Assembly: GCA_949289155.1 (NCBI GenBank)
Contig: CASEMX010000005.1
Span: forward strand, 55,798-119,797
Length of the DNA stretch: 64,000 bases
Reading direction: 5' to 3'
Origin: an uncultured Parabacteroides sp.
Lineage (GTDB): Bacteria > Bacteroidota > Bacteroidia > Bacteroidales > Tannerellaceae
Shown here: one piece after another, positions 38,917 to 47,963 of the stretch
How positions within the stretch are numbered: the first letter of the stretch is position 1
How the letters are laid out: every line of letters starts with the position of its first letter
Translations under genes and position numbers: made by a program
The notes under the pieces: generated by a model
Told to the model about the DNA's origin: nothing
Database searches by the model: none
Seen by the model: only the letters and a program-made list of their open reading frames with translations

Positions 38917-41916
38917 TTACTTTAGTTTAGCCAAACGCTCCTCTATCATCTCATTTATATTATCATCTCCCTGATAATTATTCTGCAAGCTATTCAGATA
39001 AACCCGAGCCTGTCCTAAATCTCCTTTACGAATATAAATATCTGCCCAAAGGATAAATCCGCGTGCCAACCAATATTGATGCGGCGTACCATTCTTGGCA
39101 AAATCTTCTAAAACCGCTTCCGCATTCTTATCATCGTTTGCATCATAATAAAGCTGCGCTAACAAATATTTTGCCTCAGCTCCCTCAACCGTACGGGTAT
39201 CTTTGCTCAAAGACTTCAAATCTTCCAATGCTTTCGACTCTTGTCCGGCTTCCATATAGGCCTTTGCCCGTACATATCGTGCTTCATTAGCAATTTCCGG
39301 AGAGACTTTCGGATTCTTCAATACATCGTTTGCGCCGGCAAGAGCCTCTTTCTGATTGCCCACCTTCAACGCGCAGCGCATCAATCCCAATGCTGCTGCC
39401 TCTTTATTGGCCGGTGTCTCGGCAATCTCGTCCAATCGCTTGAACGTCTCCAATGCAGACGCAAAATCTTCGGTTAAATATTCGATTTCCGCCTTCCGAG
39501 CCGTCGATTCTTCCAAGAATTTCCGGTCTCCGCTGTCTATTACCTTTTGGAACATGGGCAAAGCCTCGTCATATTCCTTTAAATTGAAAGCAATACTTGC
39601 CAAATAGAAATTTGCATTGATACTAAAGGCTCCATTCGGGTAATTTTGCAAATAATTCTGCATACTCCGGCGTGCCCCTTCGTTATCGCCCCGCATAAAT
39701 AACTTTTCTGCGGCAATATAGGTCAACGAATCCTGTTCATTTATATTAATATGTATGTTGCCACCCAAAGAATTTACATAAGCGACGTAAGCATCTACAT
39801 CATTCATATCAATATACACCGATTTTAAATCCTGCAATGCTACGCGCGCCTCCTCACTTCCGGGATAATGACTGATTACCGCTTTATATGCCTCCGCCGC
39901 TTTCTCCGGTTGGTTGGTATTATAGTAAATCAATCCCATCTGGATTCCTGCCTTCCGAGCCAAACTGCTCTCCGGATAGTCATTTATCAATTGTTCAAAA
40001 GTTCGGGCAGCAGCCGAATGGTTTTCCAAGAGGACATAAGTCCGTCCTTTCTCAAACAAAGCATCATCCACATATTGCGATTCCGGATATTCTCGGATAA
40101 GCTGATCCATTACCTGAATCTTTCCTTGATAATCCTTTTGCAATCCCAAAACAAAACCCTTCTGATAGACAGAATAATCACCGGCCGAAGGAAGGACTTG
40201 TGATGCTTTGTTATAATTTTCTTCCGCTGCGGCAAATTGCCGGTTCTGGAAGAGGCAATCGCCTATACGATTGAACGCATCAGCATAAGATGCCGCGGAA
40301 TGATTTTCTTCTGAGTCTGTATATTGACGGAAATAGCCCAATGCGGCATCATATCCCTGCTGTTTGAAATAACAATAGCCCAAATTATAAAAAGAAAGGG
40401 CATACATATCCGTTCCGCGCTGTTTCGTATTATTTTGATAGGTTCGATAATCAGAAATAGCGTTCTCGTATTCACCTTTCCGGTAATAACATTCCCCTCT
40501 CCAGAAATAAGATTCGCTACGCGCCTCTTCATTGTAAGTCCCCATTTGGATAGCGCGAGTAAAAAGTTCGATTGCCTCGTCCATTTTCATATTCGCGAAA
40601 GCCTCCGTTCCCAATTGGAAAAGGATATTCTGCTTTGCTTCCAATATTTTAAGGCTCGGATGCTGGATTTTCTCGATTGATTTCAACGCCGCATCATAGT
40701 TTTTGGTCGTGAGGTAGGTTTCCACCAGATAATCGTTCACCTTATCTGCATACTTTGAATTCGGGAAATCGTTCAAGAAATCTTCAAAAATAATCACCGA
40801 CTCGCCAAATCCGGTAAAAGCCGTCTCATGAATCAGCAATGCATAATTATACATCGCCGCCTCACGGATTTGTGCATCAAAAGGTAGAGTCGCAGCCACC
40901 TCGAATGCCATTCGGGCTTTGTTCTTATCGTTCAATTTCAGATAAGCCTGCCCTAAATAGTGATAGGCATTCTGCGTCAATGCATCATTTTGGCTGACCA
41001 CCCGTCCGAAATTATTAGCTGCCTCCTCATATTCACCCTGATTGAAGAGACAAACGCCCAAAAGGTACAAATCGCCCCGAAGCGGTGCATCCGCCTCTTC
41101 CACATATTGACTCAAATACCTTCTGGCTTTACTTTGATTGCCCAAATGATAATAAGAATCACCGATAATCCGGTACAATTCCTGATTATTCGGACTATTC
41201 GGATGGTCATTCAGCAGAGCTTCTCCCTCCTTTATGACACGGCTATACTTGTTTTGGATAAAATAAATCTGTGTGATGTAATAAGCTGACGATTCGCTAT
41301 ACCCCGGGACCGATTTCATCGCTTCAAACTCCACCAACGCCTGATTATATTTCCCATCAGCATAATCGATATATGCCACGTAATATGCTGAGGCATATCG
41401 GTATTTATTGCCAATCTGCTGAATCCGGTCGAAATAGTTCCGAGCCTGCTTCCGGTCACCCATTTGCATAAGCGAATAAGCCAAACGGAAACTATACGCC
41501 TCCTGTTCTTCCACATTCAACATGTCGATATCCGCCTCGCCTAACCAATGGAGCGCCTCATCGTGGGCTCCTTTTTCAAAATAGATAGAACCGATAAGGT
41601 AATTCATCACATCGGTATGGCGTGAATCCGGATAAGATTCCAAATAAACCTTCAATAATTCTTCCGCATCCGCTCTGCCCTGTTCGAATGCCGCATACGC
41701 CAACATATAATCGGCTTCTTGAATCAAATCTGCTTCCGTCGGATGTGCCTTATAAGCATTCAGTTTATCGATGCAACCCGAATAGTTTTTCAAGTTAAAC
41801 ATCTCCTTGCCTTCTACAAACAACCTTTCCGGCGTACTGAACTGATACGAACGCTGAGCTGTCGCCAAATGGGAACCCAGCACCAAGCACAAGGGAATAA
41901 GTACTCTTTTCATCAC
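38917..41916 (-). CDS. Exported 999-residue tetratricopeptide-repeat protein
   Basis: A very long periplasmic or envelope protein with signal peptide (ending HLATAQ; no lipobox Cys). From residue 30 on it is a continuous stack of about twenty-five TPR-like motifs, for example AYAAFEQGRADAEELLKVYL, DSYYHLGNQSKARRYLSQYV and GLIYYNTNQPEKAAEAYKAV. It is operonic with the plug-less barrel downstream. A TPR superhelix next to an outer-membrane barrel resembles exopolysaccharide-export pairs (for example AlgK/AlgE or PelB-like), and it lies beside a glycan gene block, but that link is inference. The promoter -7 element is at 41959. Confidence 0.88.
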   Translation of the reverse strand: MMKRVLIPLCLVLGSHLATAQRSYQFSTPERLFVEGKEMFNLKNYSGCIDKLNAYKAHPTEADLIQEADYMLAYAAFEQGRADAEELLKVYLESYPDSRHTDVMNYLIGSIYFEKGAHDEALHWLGEADIDMLNVEEQEAYSFRLAYSLMQMGDRKQARNYFDRIQQIGNKYRYASAYYVAYIDYADGKYNQALVEFEAMKSVPGYSESSAYYITQIYFIQNKYSRVIKEGEALLNDHPNSPNNQELYRIIGDSYYHLGNQSKARRYLSQYVEEADAPLRGDLYLLGVCLFNQGEYEEAANNFGRVVSQNDALTQNAYHYLGQAYLKLNDKNKARMAFEVAATLPFDAQIREAAMYNYALLIHETAFTGFGESVIIFEDFLNDFPNSKYADKVNDYLVETYLTTKNYDAALKSIEKIQHPSLKILEAKQNILFQLGTEAFANMKMDEAIELFTRAIQMGTYNEEARSESYFWRGECYYRKGEYENAISDYRTYQNNTKQRGTDMYALSFYNLGYCYFKQQGYDAALGYFRQYTDSEENHSAASYADAFNRIGDCLFQNRQFAAAEENYNKASQVLPSAGDYSVYQKGFVLGLQKDYQGKIQVMDQLIREYPESQYVDDALFEKGRTYVLLENHSAAARTFEQLINDYPESSLARKAGIQMGLIYYNTNQPEKAAEAYKAVISHYPGSEEARVALQDLKSVYIDMNDVDAYVAYVNSLGGNIHININEQDSLTYIAAEKLFMRGDNEGARRSMQNYLQNYPNGAFSINANFYLASIAFNLKEYDEALPMFQKVIDSGDRKFLEESTARKAEIEYLTEDFASALETFKRLDEIAETPANKEAAALGLMRCALKVGNQKEALAGANDVLKNPKVSPEIANEARYVRAKAYMEAGQESKALEDLKSLSKDTRTVEGAEAKYLLAQLYYDANDDKNAEAVLEDFAKNGTPHQYWLARGFILWADIYIRKGDLGQARVYLNSLQNNYQGDDNINEMIEERLAKLK

Positions 41917-41958
41917 ACGTTTTATTTTATGTGTTTATGTTTCTACCACTTTAATCCG

Positions 41959-41966
41959 CAAAGATA
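41959..41966 (-). promoter_or_regulatory. Promoter -7 element for the TPR-barrel operon (TATCTTTG)
   Basis: The minus strand reads TATCTTTG, 42 bases before the start at 41916. Confidence 0.6.
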
Positions 41967-42084
41967 GAGATTCCTATTTAATAATAAACATTTATTACAG
42001 AAAAACAATCCTTATATTTTCTCTGAACCATAGGCATAAATGTCCGGAAATATCGGGTATTTTATTAAGAACAACCGTTGTTTT

Positions 42085-43101
42085 TCAAAAGTGCCGGTCG
42101 CGTTTTAACCATTTATTCACCCGGTGGATAATAGCCTCCTTTATCAAAGAGAAATTGCCATAACGCAGGTTCAAAAACAACTCTTCGAACGAACGGGCGA
42201 TTTTAATCCACGGATGCCGCCATCCCATAATCCGGTAAACACTTTCTTTATATGCCGTATTTTCTATGACATAGCGCGGGTGCTTCAAAGGGAAATCCAC
42301 CTCATAACGCTTCATCGTGAAAATACGCCGGTAACCTTTGGGCATCGTATGGATAGAACCTTTGAAGTGGGTGGAATCTGCCGTAGCCCCAAGATTATTA
42401 ATCATATTCCGCGTCGGAACGATGCTCAAACCCGAATTAAAAAGAATCGACGCATGGAAAATTGTCTCATAATACGCCTTCTTGTTCTCCCGATGCCGCT
42501 GGCACATATAGATAAAGTCCTTCCGATACTTCCGCGCTTGGATAAGATTCTCCAGCAAACGCATGTTTTCTTTATCATCAAGGAAAGAATAGTACTCATC
42601 CCAAGTATCTATCACGCGCCGCCAACTCGCCCAACCCCAAATCGAGAAGGTCGAGGCAAAGAAATAGTCGGACGAGATACCCGGCGTAATCTCTTCCGGA
42701 TTGAACCCGGCAATCATGCTAATGCGCGGGTCATTCTCATATTTATCCAGCAACTCTTTGCAAAATGGGAAGAAAGAAAGCGAGGGGACATCGTCATCTT
42801 CCAACACAATGCACTTCTCCACCATCGAAAAAGCCCACTTCTGCGATAAATATTCCGACGGGTCGCATCCATAATTCTTTTCCTGATAAAGCCGGTGCAC
42901 TTCGCATTCCCAATCAATCCGGTCCACCACCTGACGGCACGCCTCGATACCCGGCAAATCCCGTTCGCCCCGCGGACCGTCCTGATACAAAAACAACTTT
43001 GCCGGCCTCGCTTTCCGAACCTGCTCAAACACTTTCGCCAACGGCTCCGGCCGGTTGAAGAAAAGAATCAATACGGCGACATCAACTAATGGGGGATTCA
43101 T
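42085..43101 (-). CDS. Glycosyltransferase (GT-A fold, family 2-like)
   Basis: A 338-residue glycosyltransferase. The N-terminus VDVAVLILFFNRPEPLAKVF and, around residue 100, VLEDDDVPSLSFF (the DxD nucleotide-sugar/metal site) mark a GT-A enzyme; FSIWGWASWRRVIDTWDEYY is a conserved block of the HlpA-like group in Bacteroidota. The C-terminal 50 residues are basic and amphipathic, perhaps for membrane contact. It is the last of four minus-strand genes (LicC fusion, OCD-like, LicD, this one), 11 bases after licD. Donor and acceptor sugars are unknown; a role in a surface glycan is inferred from context. Confidence 0.87.
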   Translation of the reverse strand: MNPPLVDVAVLILFFNRPEPLAKVFEQVRKARPAKLFLYQDGPRGERDLPGIEACRQVVDRIDWECEVHRLYQEKNYGCDPSEYLSQKWAFSMVEKCIVLEDDDVPSLSFFPFCKELLDKYENDPRISMIAGFNPEEITPGISSDYFFASTFSIWGWASWRRVIDTWDEYYSFLDDKENMRLLENLIQARKYRKDFIYMCQRHRENKKAYYETIFHASILFNSGLSIVPTRNMINNLGATADSTHFKGSIHTMPKGYRRIFTMKRYEVDFPLKHPRYVIENTAYKESVYRIMGWRHPWIKIARSFEELFLNLRYGNFSLIKEAIIHRVNKWLKRDRHF

Positions 43102-43112
43102 AGGCTTTCTGA

Positions 43113-43922
43113 TTATTTATAAAACTCTAATTTGGAATAATGGGGATGTATGGAATTCAAATCTGGCAATTGCATATAATCTCCGTAAATCTTACGAAGC
43201 AAAGCATCCGTATTATGCGGAACAGGATACTTTCTCCCCTCAAATTCCATTTCGGCCAACGGAAATATATCTTCTTTATATCGGGGCTTAAAATAAGGAG
43301 TCCCGAATGTATGCCGCAATGCTCTATTCGGCCAAAGTTTTGACAGGAAGCGTAAAACGGGGAAACCGATATGTTGATTGAATTGATAAATTCGCTGAAT
43401 CCGGCGCAGCATTGTTTTTTCATCCAAAGCGTTATTGTTTAACTGATTGTATATTTGCCCTTGCAGATGTCCGCCTATCCAAGCCAATGGATAAGGTATC
43501 GGTTCCAAGAGAAAGATATCAATATAAATCCCTTGGTATTGCCAAATCCGGTCATACGAATTTGTCTCCTCTAAATAAGAATTCTTATCTCGCAACTTCC
43601 CATAAATAAAGATGTAATTCGGGTCTGTCTCATGGGTTTGCAAGGCATATTTATCCGGAAGTTCTTTCGGCAATACTTCTATCAAACGCAAATAATCCGA
43701 ACGAAGCATTTCTATGTCCAAATCATCATCCCACGGAATAAATCCTTGGTGGCGTGCGGCTCCAATCAGGGTTCCCGAACTCAACCAATAAGGAATATCA
43801 TGTTTCTTACAAACCTTATCCACGGCTTCCAAGAGTTCCAGCATCCGCAATTGCTGGCGGCGCAAAAGAGAGCCGTCCGGATTGAAACGAGCTCTGAGTT
43901 CTTGTTTCAAATCATCGGTCAT
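43113..43922 (-). CDS. licD: LicD-family phospho-amino-alcohol transferase
   Basis: A 269-residue protein of the LicD family. The signature is WLSSGTLIGAARHQGFIPWDDDLDI near residues 45-70, a nucleotidyltransferase-like active site with the paired Asp residues. LicD proteins transfer phosphocholine (or phosphoethanolamine) from the CDP form to a sugar in LPS, teichoic acid or other glycans. It overlaps the upstream OCD-like gene by 4 bases, and the same operon begins with a LicC-like cytidylyltransferase fusion that could make the CDP donor. The exact amino-alcohol is not readable; see the fusion gene for the argument for ethanolamine. Confidence 0.9.
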   Translation of the reverse strand: MTDDLKQELRARFNPDGSLLRRQQLRMLELLEAVDKVCKKHDIPYWLSSGTLIGAARHQGFIPWDDDLDIEMLRSDYLRLIEVLPKELPDKYALQTHETDPNYIFIYGKLRDKNSYLEETNSYDRIWQYQGIYIDIFLLEPIPYPLAWIGGHLQGQIYNQLNNNALDEKTMLRRIQRIYQFNQHIGFPVLRFLSKLWPNRALRHTFGTPYFKPRYKEDIFPLAEMEFEGRKYPVPHNTDALLRKIYGDYMQLPDLNSIHPHYSKLEFYK

Positions 43923-44860
43923 ACCCAGAATTTTTTTGTTTCATTTTCCAAAATCAATTCTTTAGCAGACGAGCCAATCGCATCATAGATCTGAGAAGCA
44001 AAATAAATATCATGGAGAGATATGCCAATATTATAGGCCAATATGCGCTCCCAGTCATTTTCTCGTCCCGGATTTTCCCCTAAAAGGACATGTGAAAATT
44101 CATCATAGTGCTTAAATCTATCGAAATACTTAAATTCCTTGACATGACCGGTGTCATCAGCAAATACTTTATCAAAAAATAAATCACAATTCTGAAATCC
44201 CCGAGTATGTACCGGAACCACCAAGACACCCTCCTTAAAACAAGCATCCGGCGCGATAATATGGTCGGCGGCCGTAATGCAAGAAACGACTACATCCGAC
44301 CCGTTAATCAAAGATTCCGCATCCGGGCAGACTTCAAAATGCAGATTCGGATAATCCGCAAACCGCTCTTGGAAAAGAACTTCCTGACCTTTATAGGCAA
44401 GTAGTTTGATGTACAAATTTTTCCTTTCAAACAATTCGGCCAGGCACAATAAGGTAGAACGTGCAGTATTCCCTAATCCCATGAAAGCATATATCTGCGC
44501 ATCGCTCCGTTGTAATGTTCTTATAGCCAATGAAGCGACCGCCCCGGTCCGCATAGCCGTGATCCAAGTGCCGTCCATCAAAGCCAAAGCCGTGCCATCG
44601 GTCGAATCGTACAACAGAATCTCACTGAGCAAAGTCGGTGTCCGGTCCGGATAACGGGAAACGAGCTTGACTCCATGCCGTTGTATCATCGGGATATAAG
44701 AGGGCATTGTGTTCATGAAAATATTATGCCCCATGCTTAGGCTTATTTTCGCCGGAAGAAGACATTCATATTTATGTCTTAGGATATATTCAACCCATTC
44801 TATGCATTGCAATGGAGCAAAATGTTGTTCGGATATTGTCTTAAAGTCTATGATTTTCAT
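43919..44860 (-). CDS. Ornithine cyclodeaminase / mu-crystallin family dehydrogenase
   Basis: A 313-residue NAD(P)-binding protein of the OCD family. Features: the early substrate-binding segment LLPAKISLSMG with GVKLVSRYPDRTPTLL, the Rossmann site MGLGNTARSTLL near residue 130, and a late SDVVVSCITA motif. Members act as ornithine cyclodeaminases, alanine dehydrogenases, ketimine reductases or, in SbnB, in making diaminopropionate. Here it lies between the LicC-aminotransferase fusion (20-base overlap) and licD (4-base overlap), so it probably supplies or modifies an amine precursor. The reaction is unknown; the alternative of a simple ornithine cyclodeaminase does not fit the context well. 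Confidence 0.82.
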   Translation of the reverse strand: MKIIDFKTISEQHFAPLQCIEWVEYILRHKYECLLPAKISLSMGHNIFMNTMPSYIPMIQRHGVKLVSRYPDRTPTLLSEILLYDSTDGTALALMDGTWITAMRTGAVASLAIRTLQRSDAQIYAFMGLGNTARSTLLCLAELFERKNLYIKLLAYKGQEVLFQERFADYPNLHFEVCPDAESLINGSDVVVSCITAADHIIAPDACFKEGVLVVPVHTRGFQNCDLFFDKVFADDTGHVKEFKYFDRFKHYDEFSHVLLGENPGRENDWERILAYNIGISLHDIYFASQIYDAIGSSAKELILENETKKFWV

Positions 44861-46667
44861 GTGTTATCTCTTTTAATTTACTAACTAAATAACTATTATC
44901 CTCCCGATTCCGGATAGCTAACCGGATATAATTCTTTCCGGCAAACGCCGATTTGGTTCCGCAATCCTTTATCAGCAAATTATAACGTTGCAAAAGGATT
45001 GCCGCCAATTCCGATGAGGAGAAACGGCCGGTTACTTCACACAAAAAGTAATTGGCCTGAGAGGGAATCACGCGCAGATAGTCTATTTCCTGCAACTCAT
45101 GGTAAAACATATTCCGCTCCTCCTTAAACCGGTCGCATGCAATGGTATAGTCAACATCATATTTACTATAAATCTGCATATAAAATTCCGCAAACGAATT
45201 GATATTCCAAATGCTGACATCTTTCCGCATCTGACCGATACGTTTTTTATCGGACGAAGCCGCCAGTCCCAACCGCAATCCGGGTACGCCATAAGATTTG
45301 GAAATACTTTTTACTACAATAAGTTGCGGATATTTCTCCAAGATTTCATTCTTCAACAAGGTATTCTTCCGGCTTTCATCCGAAAAATCCACAAACGATT
45401 CATCCAAAATAAATTCTATCTGTCGTGCTTTTGCCCAATCCAACAAACGCATTAGTTCCGGCAAAGGGATAAAATTCCCGGAAGGATTATCAGGATTTAT
45501 CAACAACAGCATCGTTATATCTTTATTCTGATAATATTCCTGCAAATCAGCAGCCGTATAATGAAAATCCGGATTCTGAGGAATAAATGGAACTATTTCC
45601 TGACCACATCGGTTTGGATATTCCTCGAACGTAGGATAAATGATACCTATCTTGCCAGATATATGCTCCATCAAGCTCTTTATCAACTCGGCAGCTCCGT
45701 TCCCAACTACGACATTGTCCGGTCTTAATCCGAAATTCTTTGCCATAATCAAGGTATTGACCGACATGCCTGAAGGGTATTCGGTCAGCAGGGTATCAAA
45801 GTTGGCTTTTATCTCATCGCGCATCTTCTGAGGTGGGAAGAAAGGATTAACCAAATAGCAGAAATCCTTCAGTTTCGGGAAACGCCAATAGCCTCCATAA
45901 CGTTTATGATAAAGCTTCAGTTGCCTGTCTCCTTCGGCAAAGATTGTTTCTGCTATATCCAAATCCTGAACATCGTCTATCTCATACCAACGCTCTCCGT
46001 TTAAAGGGAGCCCTTTCAACTCGCATTTATCCAAAAGCGTGATAACCCGAAGGACTTGCTCATAATATTCATTATTCCCCAAAGCCTTACTATAAGCTTC
46101 CAAGAAAGGAACATACTGGGAGCACAGGAACTCTTTGCTGAATTTGTATATATTGACGGTTTTATAATATGTATCAATCTGGCTATACCGGAACGCCTTC
46201 TTCGAAATGAAATCTACGATGTCATTCTCTTCATTCAAACAAACCATTGTCCCGTCCATCCACGGCTCATACTTGGCTATCAGCGCCAAGTTGGGATAAG
46301 GATTGTCAATTATCTTGCGGAACAGCGAATCCTCGAATATCAGGTCAGATTCTATCAGGAGCGTATCCTCCTTTTGCAACTCTTCTTTTGCCAAATAGAG
46401 GGAATAGATATTGTTTGTCTTATCATATACAGGATTATAGATATATTCTATCGGTGTCCCCTTGACAGAATCACCGACATGTTCCCGGAGCTTTTCCGCT
46501 TTATATCCAATTACAAGGATTATACGCTCCAAATGGAGAGAGGATAGCTGGTTCAACAAACGGTCAATCAGGCATACGCCGTTTACCTTGACCATGCATT
46601 TGGTATTCTCTTTGGTCAATTCACCCAAACGTTTCCCCATTCCTGCTGCTAATATGATGGCTTGCAT
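44841..46667 (-). CDS. Fusion of LicC-type cytidylyltransferase and class I/II PLP aminotransferase/decarboxylase
   Basis: A 608-residue two-domain protein. Residues 1-235 are a LicC-like CTP:phosphocholine cytidylyltransferase: MQAIILAAGMGKRL, NNIYSLYLAKEEL and WYEIDDVQDLD match LicC closely. Residues 250-608 are a fold-I PLP enzyme of the HisC/CobD group: NPDNPSGNF, LDESFVDF and the PLP lysine Lys457 in SISKSYG. A CobD-like domain could decarboxylate phosphoserine to phosphoethanolamine, which the first domain would then activate with CTP for LicD. This is inference; a transaminase fused to a phosphonate cytidylyltransferase (PntC type) is an alternative. ATG 46667 is chosen because a longer start would overlap the -7 element. 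Confidence 0.85.
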   Translation of the reverse strand: MQAIILAAGMGKRLGELTKENTKCMVKVNGVCLIDRLLNQLSSLHLERIILVIGYKAEKLREHVGDSVKGTPIEYIYNPVYDKTNNIYSLYLAKEELQKEDTLLIESDLIFEDSLFRKIIDNPYPNLALIAKYEPWMDGTMVCLNEENDIVDFISKKAFRYSQIDTYYKTVNIYKFSKEFLCSQYVPFLEAYSKALGNNEYYEQVLRVITLLDKCELKGLPLNGERWYEIDDVQDLDIAETIFAEGDRQLKLYHKRYGGYWRFPKLKDFCYLVNPFFPPQKMRDEIKANFDTLLTEYPSGMSVNTLIMAKNFGLRPDNVVVGNGAAELIKSLMEHISGKIGIIYPTFEEYPNRCGQEIVPFIPQNPDFHYTAADLQEYYQNKDITMLLLINPDNPSGNFIPLPELMRLLDWAKARQIEFILDESFVDFSDESRKNTLLKNEILEKYPQLIVVKSISKSYGVPGLRLGLAASSDKKRIGQMRKDVSIWNINSFAEFYMQIYSKYDVDYTIACDRFKEERNMFYHELQEIDYLRVIPSQANYFLCEVTGRFSSSELAAILLQRYNLLIKDCGTKSAFAGKNYIRLAIRNREDNSYLVSKLKEITHENHRL

Positions 46668-46697
46668 AAATTTATTCTTATCTCTACAAAATATCCA

Positions 46698-46705
46698 CAA
46701 AGATA
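46698..46705 (-). promoter_or_regulatory. Promoter -7 element for the LicC-fusion operon (TATCTTTG)
   Basis: The minus strand reads TATCTTTG 30 bases before ATG 46667; a divergent -7 element for the next gene lies 23 bases away. Confidence 0.7.
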
Positions 46706-46728
46706 CAGAATTCCTTCGCGAACTTCCT

Positions 46729-46736
46729 TAACTTTG
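46729..46736 (+). promoter_or_regulatory. Promoter -7 element for the fucosyltransferase-like gene (TAACTTTG)
   Basis: TAACTTTG, 22 bases before ATG 46759. It forms a back-to-back pair with the minus-strand element at 46698. Confidence 0.65.
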
Positions 46737-46758
46737 CGGTTTAATTTGAAAAAGGAAG

Positions 46759-47586
46759 ATGGATAAATTCGTATTTGTTCCGGTCGGAGGGTTGGCGAAC
46801 CGGATGCGGGCGGTGGCTTCGGCACTTACTTTGGCGCGGAAAACGGACAGAGAGCTGCGGGTGGTCTGGTTTCAGGATTGGGCATTGAATGCGCCGTTCC
46901 GTTCGTTGTTCAATCAGCCCCAGCAACCCCATTTTTCCATAAGCGACGCCTCTTTCATGGATGGCGTATATGACCGTCCCCGCCGGCGCAACCTCTATTT
47001 GCCCCGCCTGTTCCAACGGATGCGCTTCAACGGTTGCCTTTACGAGAAATCCATTACCCCTTTGTGCAAACAGCGCTTCGATTTCGAGGCTTGGGCACGG
47101 CAAGGGGATGTCTATATGGCCTCTTATACCGCCTTCCAACCCTATTCCTACGAGCTGCTCCGCCGGCTTTTTGTGCCCCAACCGGAGATTCAACGCCTCA
47201 TCGACCGCCGGTGCGCCCGGTTTGCCGAAGGGCGTACGATTGGCGTGCATATCCGCCGGACCGACAATACCGCTTCTATCCGGCAAAGTCCGATTGAATT
47301 GTTCTTCGCCGCTATTGATAGAGAATTAGCCCAGCACCCCGACCTGCTGATTTACTTAGCGACCGACTCGGAATCGGTCAAGCAGGAGATGAACGCCCGT
47401 TATGGGGAACGATTGATTTGTGCCGAAGAGGAGGCGGACCGCAATTCGACGGCCGGAATCCAAGGTGGCGTAGTGGATATGTACACCCTCGCCCGCACGC
47501 ACAAGATTTACGGCTCCTTCCAAAGCTCTTTTTCTGAATTGGCAGCCCAACTGGGCGATGTCCCGCTGGAGATTGTAAAGTTATAA
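46759..47586 (+). CDS. Fucosyltransferase-like glycosyltransferase (NodZ/GT11/GT23-type)
   Basis: A 275-residue protein with a GDP-fucose-type motif pattern: GGLANRMRAVASAL at the start and IGVHIRRTDN with His164, Arg166 and Arg167, matching the H-x-R-R/x-D nucleotide site of alpha-1,2 and alpha-1,6 fucosyltransferases. MYTLARTHKIYGSFQSSFSELAAQL closes the fold. The sugar could be fucose or a related GDP-sugar. Its base composition looks more GC-rich than that of the minus-strand cluster beside it. It converges with the flippase gene across a 42-bp tandem array. Confidence 0.8.
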   Translation: MDKFVFVPVGGLANRMRAVASALTLARKTDRELRVVWFQDWALNAPFRSLFNQPQQPHFSISDASFMDGVYDRPRRRNLYLPRLFQRMRFNGCLYEKSITPLCKQRFDFEAWARQGDVYMASYTAFQPYSYELLRRLFVPQPEIQRLIDRRCARFAEGRTIGVHIRRTDNTASIRQSPIELFFAAIDRELAQHPDLLIYLATDSESVKQEMNARYGERLICAEEEADRNSTAGIQGGVVDMYTLARTHKIYGSFQSSFSELAAQLGDVPLEIVKL

Positions 47587-47593
47587 GGAGACT

Positions 47594-47945
47594 TTGCTGA
47601 CCTGAAAAAGGGGTTTTTCGAGGCTCCCACTCCAGTCGGAAGCATGCCGATGGGGTTCCGCAAGGTTCCCACTCCTGTCGGAAACGTGAAGAAGGGGTTC
47701 CGCAAGGTTCCGACTCCTGTCGGAAGCGTGAAGAAGGGGTTCCGCGAGGTTCCCACTCCTGTCGGAAGCGTGAAGAAGGGGTTCCGCGAGGTTCCCACTC
47801 CTGTCGGAAGCATGAAGAAGGGGTTCCGCGAGGTTCCGACTCCAGTTGGAAGCGTGAAGAAGGGGTTCTGCGAGGTTCCCACTCCTGTCGGAAGCGTGAA
47901 GAAGGGGTTCCGCGAGGTTCCCACTCCTGTCGGAGGGGTTTACAG
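47594..47945 (+). repeat. Tandem array, 42-bp units, eight copies
   Basis: The GGGGTT(C/T) start recurs at 47610, 47652, 47694, 47736, 47778, 47820, 47862 and 47904, exactly 42 bases apart. Each unit holds alternating TTCCG and CGGAA arms that can pair both within and between units. Since 42 is divisible by three and units lack stops, frames are open on both strands (for example a 14-residue repeat GFREVPTPVGSVKK on plus). It lies between convergent genes and no start or promoter supports translation. No gene in 47587-47963. Confidence 0.95.
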
Positions 47946-47963
47946 GGGTGGAAAGGCCTCTTT

